Shown here piece after piece: positions 55,776 through 64,000 of a DNA stretch of 64,000 bases (position 1 is its first letter; each line of letters begins with the position of its first letter). The notes under the pieces were generated by a model, which saw only the letters and a list, made by a program, of their open reading frames with translations, was not told where the DNA came from and ran no database searches. The DNA lies in NCBI RefSeq assembly GCF_026151205.1, contig NC_087074.1:9767226-9831225 (forward strand), given 5' to 3'. Source of the DNA: Bolinopsis microptera (lineage: Eukaryota; Ctenophora; Tentaculata; Lobata; Bolinopsidae). The position numbers were made by a program, and so were the translations under genes.

Positions 55776-58700
55776 ATGATTGAGTGCAACCCAAACTATT
55801 ATGCAAATTTCCTCTCATCACTTGTTTTTCTGGTAAGTATTTATTTTTCACTGGTAAAAACAATTTGTGAAATAATATAGAGTCAACATCCTAAAGACAG
55901 AGATCGAAAGTAGACATAACATCAAAAACATAATTTCTGATACCTTAACAGCTTAACGATGTGCAATTAAACCAAATCAGATAAGCCAAGTTATATGTTT
56001 TATATGTTTTTACTTTAAACTTTAAATAAGTGAAACTTTAAAATAGCTATTTCAGTTGGTTTTTGGTTTTGCCTGGGGGCACATTTCCCAATCACCTAAG
56101 AAGCTCTTAAGGATATTGAACAAAATGTACGCGTACATTGTGCTGCCAGCATTGGCCCTTGTTGCCCCCATATCTATCAGAAGATCAATGCCATTATGGT
56201 CACCGCCCAATGCTACAGATCCCATTCCAGTGGCTGATAATGCTATAATCAAGATACTTCTTATCGATCTCATTGTCAAGGTACTTATAAAATTTCTACA
56301 TTTCTTTCCCATTTTAACCACATTATATTTGACTATATAAGAGTAAATTCATCAATGGAACAATAAGTTTTCAATGAAACAAGCAAAGTACATTTTAAAG
56401 CATTTTAACATTATACTATTAACTCATTATAACCAGAGTTCTCTATGGGTTGCTGTTGTGTTAGCACTTTTGGTAACATTCCGGGACAAAAAGATCTTAA
56501 AAACGGCTGGCTTAGCTGCTCAGTTTATCATACATGGAAACGACATTGGATTTTCAAAATCTTTGTGTAAGTAATTACTTGGCTTAGGCCTTAGTTGTTA
56601 GTAAACAATCTCCTTACCAAGGCTTTTACAGAAACAATTGAGTGTTTTATAATTCTTCAGTGATCATGATAATAGTATTTCAACTTTGGGTAATTTTGAT
56701 CACATAATTGGAATGCATTGAATCGAGAATTGGACGTTAAAGGTGTTCCACCCATAAATTATGATTATGTAGTTTCAATAATACGATCTTCTAATTTATC
56801 AATATAATCTTACAACACAGTGGAAGTTTCCTGTAGATGGGTAAACTTAACCAATCCAACTGGGCACTCTGACAAGGTTGACTTCATGCCTATTGAAGTT
56901 CCCACAAACACTATGTGTTTTCTCATCTTTCTTCCTCTAACTAATGGATTGGTAAGTAATGCTTCATTTGTAATTCTCAATTGCAATAGTAACCAACGAT
57001 TACAAATAGCAGACATTTTCTGGTGGAAAAGAAAACCATGAAATCATCATGTCTGGGATGTGTATTTGACACATTTATATTTAGGTTGGAATGACTGCAC
57101 AAAACACGCCAACTGTTAGGGGATTTCTCAGAAATGTCTTCAAACAAATGGTTAAATTTGGCTTCTCTTACATTTGTCTTATCACAGGTAAGAGAACTTT
57201 ATACATTCAAGCAAGACTACAAAAAAAGATTCTCAGCTGCATGATGATCAAATTAAATTACCTAGATCATTACAATTTTATACTATTATTGGCCCCACAT
57301 AATACACAATGGAGGATCTGTTACTGTTACAGTGTTACATCCCCTAGCCCCTAAGTCTACTGTTTCATGTCCTGGATACATCTATACATCTGTTTGTAAA
57401 GGCCAATTTTTATTTTTTTAAGTGTGGATCTCAAGTCATGGTATCAGTTGTTGGTAAAATGTAGCAAACTACAAACTACTCATGGGATTAGTTAGATTGA
57501 ATCTAAAGTTACATGGGATTAGTTGATTGGCTAACCAGCTAATTTTTAATTTCAGGTATTGTTATTGCAATTACGTCCCCTCATAATGTGGAGAAATTGT
57601 CATCCTTTGAAGACATGATAAAGATGCTCGAAACAGTGCTAACATTGATGTGTGGGGTTTACATATACTATTTGGTTATGAATTGTACTTGGGGCGCCGT
57701 GAGCATACCAAAGACATTAGCCTTGACAGCAGCAGTCACGTAAGTTGTCACTTGTCTGTTGTTTTAAAACCTGAACACCACAATATTCCTTCTGAATCCC
57801 ATAACTTGTCAGAGGGCTCAGTTTTCCAGTTTTAAGAAGATCATTTACAAAGTTAAGATTTCGATATAGTTTTGATTGAAATAAATTTTCGTGCACATAC
57901 AGAATGAATGGTTAAGGGGGCAGGGGGGGGGGGGGGTCTTTATGAAATTTCTCTCGAAATTGATTTTATAGTTATTTCTGATAGAGGGCAGTGATATCTA
58001 CCAGATGTTTTTGGTCCCATGGAAAAAGTTTGTTCCTAGCTGAAATTATTCATGTGTAACCTCGAAAAATCATCAAAAAACGAGGTCCAAGATTTTCAAA
58101 ATCGAATAAAAAATTTTTAAAGGCCTATCTCAAAATTCCATCCGGCTTATCTCTTCTAAATGGTCCCTAGAACATATCCTGAAAGTTTCAGAGTGATTGC
58201 TCAAAAAATGTAGGAGGAGATAGATTTTTAGAGTCGATTTTCAGGACGCGCGATCAAAAATCCCTTGCGCAATACAATTACACACAAGCGCTGACCTTTG
58301 ACCGGCAATAATTTCGGCTAGGAACAATATTTTTCTATGGGATTAAAAGCATCTGATAGACATCACTCCCCTCTATTAGAAACAACTAAAAAATCGATTT
58401 TGAGAAAATTTCCATGAGGACCCCCCCCCTGCCCCCTTAATAATTTAATATATATAAAGACCAAGCTCTGTGCACGGGATGCTTCCTGGAAGAATCCAGT
58501 TCTTTTAGCGGGGCACCCTACCTAAAGCCAAATTGAGATATAATAATCATATTCCTAGGGAAATAATCAGAAATCGAATACCAATCAAATAATATGATAT
58601 ATAGGAGTAGTAACCATATTTACTATGCAAAATGCCCCAACCACATTGTGTAAATTTATATAAAATTCAAATTCCATATCATCATTAAACCTCAATAGTC

Positions 58701-61700
58701 AATATAAAAGCCCAAGCAAAATTAAATAACTTCTTATATACCTTACTGTCATACTACAAATTAATTAAACATTTGAAATCTGTTAACCAGAGAATAAATT
58801 TCTAAACCTAATGCAAGTGAAATAATTTAGATGCAATAATGAATGCCTAATGTGAGTATCATCTGTCAATGTCCTTGTAAAACAGTCTGTACAAAAACAG
58901 GAAGTTGTCGTCTTTTGAAAAATAAATAAAATATCTAGAATATAGATTAGAATATAAAATAACATTCAGTCAATGTGTCGTCAATAAACTGTACAATTAT
59001 CAAATGTTAAAACTGGGTGATACAGTCACCAAAAATAAATACTAAGTATAACAAGTTAATAAATTAAATGTGGTCTATAAAACTACCACTAGGTATAATA
59101 GGTCAATAAATTAAAAGTGGTTTATAAAACTACCACTGTGCGAACCCCTTCTCCAGTTAAAACATGTCAGTCATGTGAAAAATCAATCAGAATGGTAAGG
59201 TGGTAAAAAAGGGAATATCCTTTCGATACATCAGTTATATATACCTCAGATTTAAAAGAATTAGAAGATACTTAGTTATCGTCGACTATGATTGCAGTGT
59301 AATATTTGTCATATGAATTGTCGACGGTATAATTAGGGTCTGTTGTTATAGATGAGAGTAGCTGTTTCTTATACGAATCACTAAAGCTTTTAACATCGGG
59401 CAGATTTCGTAGATCTGTTGGAACATTATTCCAACATTTTGCCCCCAAGTTTATGTGTATTTGAAAGAATGTAATATGAAGTAATTTTATAACTTGCTCC
59501 AGATGCTTCATAGCATCTTGAGATTAACTTAATATAAAAGAATATCAATTATTTATAAAATTGATTAAAATAATTTACCCTAGGGTTATCTACCCATGTA
59601 TGCACTATGTAATCTACGAATACTGGACAAAAGAAAAGCATATTCACGATCACGAATTTGTGATTCTTGGCCATGCCTCAACACCCTCGAGTATTTACAT
59701 TCAAATCTATATTCTGAAACATATCAGATGTCCAACAAACTACATTGCTGCTTTTCTACTGACTAATGTGTTTGGGTAAGTATTAATTAATGAGTTTAGT
59801 CAAAATAAAAATAAGTCACAAATTGTAAAAGAATAAATAGCTCTGAAATACTGGACCATAGAAGTCATTATAATATTAGGTAATATTTATTACACTATTA
59901 CTATTACATATTCTTTATTTTCAGGGGGATTTTTATGTATGCTTTTGTCATTGTCAAGGAATTGTTTCAAACTTACGGTCATAAAGACAACATCTCTCCT
60001 GTTGATTTTTATTTGGCGAAAGATCAATGGGAGTTTGAGCTAACAAGTGCATTATTTCTGGCAGTATTTGCTATGTTGATTTATGCAAGACTGCACCAAA
60101 CATCAGTGAGTTCCCCCCAGATCTTTGTTGATCGATAATTCTAGGACATGAGGGTTGGCAGAACCTACAGTGAAGTTTTGACTTTTAGTTACTTATTTTA
60201 GGGAAAGATTAGACTTGGGTGTTGTTTTTTAGTTTCCCGTGTTTAAAACTTTTATTTAATAACAATATCATGTCAACAGGTGCTCCGAAAAATCATTTTC
60301 ATCACACTATTGGTGGAATTAATTGCTAATGTAGTGTCTCTAGCTGGATATTTGGCAGATACAGACAAATCACCTATTCTTCCTATGATTCTATCTGCAA
60401 TCATCATGGTGGATCATTTAGGTAAGAAAATGTTTGAATATGAAGATACATTAGGTGCTTTTAATTGTGTATAATATAGTGATCCCACTGTTCAACATTA
60501 TTTAAGCTGAATGAGTGGGCCAACACACAATATTATTTTCTATTCCCATTTTGGAACAGGGTTGAAAATACATGAATGTTAAAAACCCATACATTTTTCA
60601 GGTGTGACAGCATTGACTGTTTTGCTTTTTGTATACAAGTACCACCCATTTGTTAGAAGAAAATGGAAAGCATTGGTCACATTTATTTTTATGTAAGTTG
60701 TTAAGATCAATTGATCAAAACAAATGATAGCAATAAACCCTGGGTATTCATGAAAATATTGATGTAATATTATAGACCTAGACACAGCAGTCTTTGGCTT
60801 CAATTAGTCTGTACAGTGTATACTGTACAGTTAACATTGGCTTTCACAACCACTAAAATTACAGGGCAGCAATATTTATTCCAATGATACTCTATACTGG
60901 GACTTATCTCTACTTTGAGAAATCAATCAATGATCATTCTCTCTCCTTCAACAACAAAAGCATATACTTCTATTTGGATCTAAGATATAAGGTACGTAAT
61001 TTAATGATCGTTTCTCAAATTAAAAACACATTGCTAGATAGATTTAATTTTTATCAGGTGGCTCTGTGTAAGTAGTTATATTTAAATACATTTCGTAGAC
61101 AATAAAAAACATGGTACTATGAAATGAAAAAAATTATTTCAGAACGATACGAGTGATTTAAACATAAGCCATCCCATTGGGGTAAGTGTCAAAGTGGTAC
61201 ATTTAAAAAATAAGAATAGTAATCTTATTTCTATCAGTTAGTATAAAACTTGAACTGCTCCCAAATTTAGCAAATTTTACAATTTAATGCACATGCACTT
61301 AGACATACTTTGTATGTTCTTACAGGTAATATCATACACAGCTATAAATGCTATCGCTATATGTATCTACGTAGCTGCATGCTGTGCTGCACATTACAGT
61401 AGAGAAAGAAGTACTGACAATGAGGACCTTGTTGAAACTATTGAGGATTCTGAGGACAAAGAGAAATACACAGCCTGTAAAGTATTATTTAGCTACCAAT
61501 TTTGTGTCATTGTTATGGTAAGCAAGTTTAGAATTTGTTGGAATTCAAACTTTGTTTCTAGAATCTAGTCGAATAACCGCCAGTACTTTTAATGATAGAT
61601 CATTCAGCATAAAGCAAACCTTGACCATGAACATTCATGTAGATAGGGTAAGTATATTTCTGCTATCAAAGAAAAATAGCCAACTATTTACAGGGGATCG

Positions 61701-63284
61701 CCTTTGGCATCAGAAACATCAAATACACAAAAAGCTGGCAGGAGAGCAATTCAAAATGGATAGATTATTCTATGGAATTTATTGAACTTTCAAGTTTGAT
61801 TCTTGCAGATCTTGCTGGAACTGCTATGACTCTGATATTTTGTATAAGGTATATTGAAGTTATTCACAAGATTGCACAAAGAATTCATTAACTTTTACTC
61901 AATACCTGGTTCACAAAACATTGTTCTTGAATTTCTGGCCTTAGCATTTAGATGAGTTGGTTCTCAATGACATTTGAGGGGACCTTTACTTAGAATATGA
62001 TTCAGTTGATCACATATTGTAAAAGTGTTAGCAAATAAAACAAACAAAACGATTTTCAAATTATTACTCAAAGTTTAAATCATAATATTTGTCAGCCCAG
62101 GAAATATGGAGAATGAAATTAAGCGCTTCCTACACATTCCAATGAAGATCAGAGCATATCTAACAAGTTGGTTTTTCATTGGGTCATTAACATTAATTAT
62201 CAAATTAACAAATTTTATCATCGCTGAACTAGGTGCTATCTTCAATGTTACAAACAGATTTCTTATTTCTGTGCAGTGTAATCACCATCACAATATGATG
62301 TGCTAATAAAGTATCAACCTACAAAGGGTGTACGGATATGGACAGCTCACTGGATTTAACTAATTTACCACTGGGGGATCTAGATCGATGTCGCAGATTT
62401 GTGCTTTATCACAAAGCAGCTTTACTACACATTATCCACCAACTGTCAGAGACAACAAAGATACGTTTGAAGGTAAAAGTACTATGGTTGTGACATATTA
62501 TTTTACAGTCTGTAATCAATTAATATAACCAGAGAAGAAGTAACTTATCAGACATACTTCTCAAGGTGGCCCAACCATGAGGGAACGCTGATTTAGGAAA
62601 TTGCTGGATTTTATACTCAAAGGAGAGTGATATTTTAAAACAATTGTTATAATGTCCTTATATATTTTGATTACAAAATAAACCACACCATACAATTTCA
62701 ACATGAAATGATATGTGAAATTGTAAAAATTCCAGGAAGAAGCCTGGTGGCATTTCTAGTTCAGACTGGTGTTGCAGATAGTCCAGGAGAAGCTGTAAAC
62801 CTTGCAGATAGCTATTTGAGGGTAAACCAGAAGCTTGCAACTATACTAATGTCTAATATTTTAATATAATGAAGGAAACCTATTCAAAATATCCACAATA
62901 ACATTATATTGGAAAATATCAACATGATCAGACAAACCAAACGGTATAGTTGAGAATGCATTTTTCATTGCAGGGAAGATTGATTACTGGGGAGGAACAC
63001 ATGCATCCTTTTAGAGGAGGCATCCTGACATTTGAAGGAGACAGCACAAAATACATCTTAGTACCAGATGATGTATGTATGGGGGATGTCATTGTACAAT
63101 ATTATTTCGACAATTTTTGATGTTTTTACTCTTAATTTGCATTTAAACGTTAAATTATTATTATTAGTACACTTAATTCATTTCCAAGTATGACAACATC
63201 CCTGCCTCCCAGGAGATTCCTGATTTCAGTGAGTTGTTACAAAACAGAGCTATCCAAGAAAGACCCTTCTTCTACCTGGACTAG
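55776..63284 (+). CDS. GPR155/LYCHOS-like protein (PIN-like transporter + 7TM-like + DEP), about 866 aa
   Basis: Exons: 55776-55832, 56056-56280, 56437-56566, 56821-56951, 57085-57187, 57556-57739, 59584-59775, 59925-60105, 60280-60421, 60602-60692, 60865-60991, 61143-61181, 61326-61517, 61562-61647, 61694-61848, 62096-62232, 62327-62472, 62736-62821, 62974-63072, 63189-63284. The sum is about 866 codons; human GPR155 is about 870. The first exons give a many-helix transporter-like part (LVTFRDKKILKTAGLAAQF...HGND), the middle gives further helices and sequons, and exons 17-19 encode a DEP-like domain (LVAFLVQTGVADSPGEAV). In mammals this lysosomal protein senses cholesterol and signals to mTORC1 (known); the same role here is inference. 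Two junctions (after 61517 and after 62472) are one base out of phase with canonical sites. Confidence 0.7.
57916..58436. mobile_element. TTAA foldback element, second copy (521 bp)
   Basis: Flanked by TTAA at 57912-57915 and 58437-58440. Its ends GGGGGCAGGGGGG and arms are diverged relatives of the element at 29901, with part of the left arm deleted. It lies in intron 6 of the GPR155-like gene. Confidence 0.85.
59272..59511 (-). pseudogene. LINE reverse-transcriptase C-terminal fragment
   Basis: The minus frame ends with GAKCWNNVPTDLRNLPDVKS followed by a short helix with YKKQLLSS. The form G-x-x-x-WN-x-x-P...F...K is the usual C-terminus of many LINE polymerases. The rest is missing. It lies in intron 6 of the GPR155-like gene, in antisense. 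Confidence 0.65.
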
Positions 63285-64000
63285 AACTGAGAGAGGAATA
63301 ATTAATTAAATCGAGTTGAAATTCCATTACATGAAATTGATGACAAAACATTTTCTAATTGGTTTGTTAAGAGACATCACATTGTTGTAAACTGCAGTAA
63401 GGACATTCAATATCGATGTGAGGTCATCAAGTGCCACCAAGAAGCATTCTGTGTTAAATTGACTTATTTGCCATTAATGCAAATAACCCTAACTCTAGTC
63501 CCTAACCACACCTACAAGTGATTCATTTCGTGATGAGTTCGGCCAGTCTCCTATGTGTTCAATATTTACTTTTAAGGATCTAAAAAACAACTTTTTAGGA
63601 AACTAATTATGAGCTGTGAATAATAGCTAATAATAATATTGGCAATATATTTATATTAATTGATCGTTCTTTCATGTTTAATTACTAGTAGAATAATCTC
63701 TATGCTGTTTCTTCATACAAATGATTTGATTTGAAACTTTTACAAAATAGCAAATATACAAATGTACAGCAAGTCGAACAAACATATAAAATGGGCCGAA
63801 ATGTATAAATGCTATAAAGCGTGGGTCAGTGAAACAAGTACAGAGGACAACTTTCAAAACAGGAGTTTTATGGCCGCCCAAAGTCTCAATAACATCACCT
63901 CCACCTAGTAATAAAATTATGAGATATGAAAAGTGTGAAACAATCAAATAATAAAATATTCAAAATATATAGTTGTCTCTTAAATACAGATAACGTCTGA
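63285..64000 (+). other. 3' flank of the GPR155-like gene
   Basis: No ORF supported. Possible poly(A) signals AATAAA at about 63910-63915 and 63951-63956. Confidence 0.45.

Overview
This window is animal nuclear DNA. It is AT-rich, with multi-exon genes spliced at GT-AG introns, interspersed transposons, TTAGGG-type interstitial telomeric repeats and a Polinton/Maverick element. The gene set (OLA1, a GPR155/LYCHOS-like protein, an antistasin-like membrane protein) and the transposon mix suggest a non-vertebrate metazoan. A cnidarian is my best guess, but that is inference; nothing here fixes the species.

Layout of host genes. (1) 6-98 (+): the last coding exon of an unidentified gene. (2) 3251-9258 (-): a six-exon gene for a 309-residue protein with PPxY motifs, a QGHGS pentad repeat and paired CxxC motifs. 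Its fourth intron is almost entirely a 37-bp minisatellite of about 100 copies, and each unit repeats the exon-4 5' splice site. (3) 12550-21148 (-): a seven-exon gene for a 327-residue secreted or type I membrane protein with two antistasin-like cysteine modules. (4) 25745-55579 (-): a complete eight-exon OLA1 gene (394 residues) whose intron 4 is 25.2 kb long. (5) 55776-63284 (+): a gene of about 20 exons for a roughly 866-residue GPR155/LYCHOS-like protein, head to head with OLA1 and 196 bp from it.

OLA1 intron 4 is a transposon refuge. It holds a 14,616-bp Polinton (32130-46745) with AG...CT ends, terminal inverted repeats of about 300 bp and a perfect 6-bp target duplication TATATT. The Polinton carries, on the minus strand, a chromodomain integrase, a packaging ATPase, a penton-type minor capsid protein, a double-jelly-roll major capsid protein, an adenain-like protease and several small virion-type or cysteine-rich proteins. 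On the plus strand it carries a C2H2/coiled-coil protein and a signal-peptide glycoprotein. I see no family-B DNA polymerase. The integrase gene is cut by a separate 2,057-bp insertion (41557-43613) with 17-bp inverted ends, a 4-bp duplication CTAT and eight copies of a 13-bp motif. A noncoding part of the Polinton has a duplicated segment of about 235 bp full of short hairpins.

Other repeats: three identical hAT-type MITEs amplified inside the minisatellite, a family of four TA-type MITEs with GGGGTCGTTC ends, two TTAA foldback elements, a mariner-type MITE, a nested palindromic MITE, LINE fragments, a tRNA-derived SINE, an SDR pseudogene, a possible decayed hammerhead motif, and a palindromic element that contains CCCTAA and CCCTGA hexamer arrays.

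All exon boundaries were read by eye from splice consensus and reading phase. Family names rest on motif recognition without any database search.
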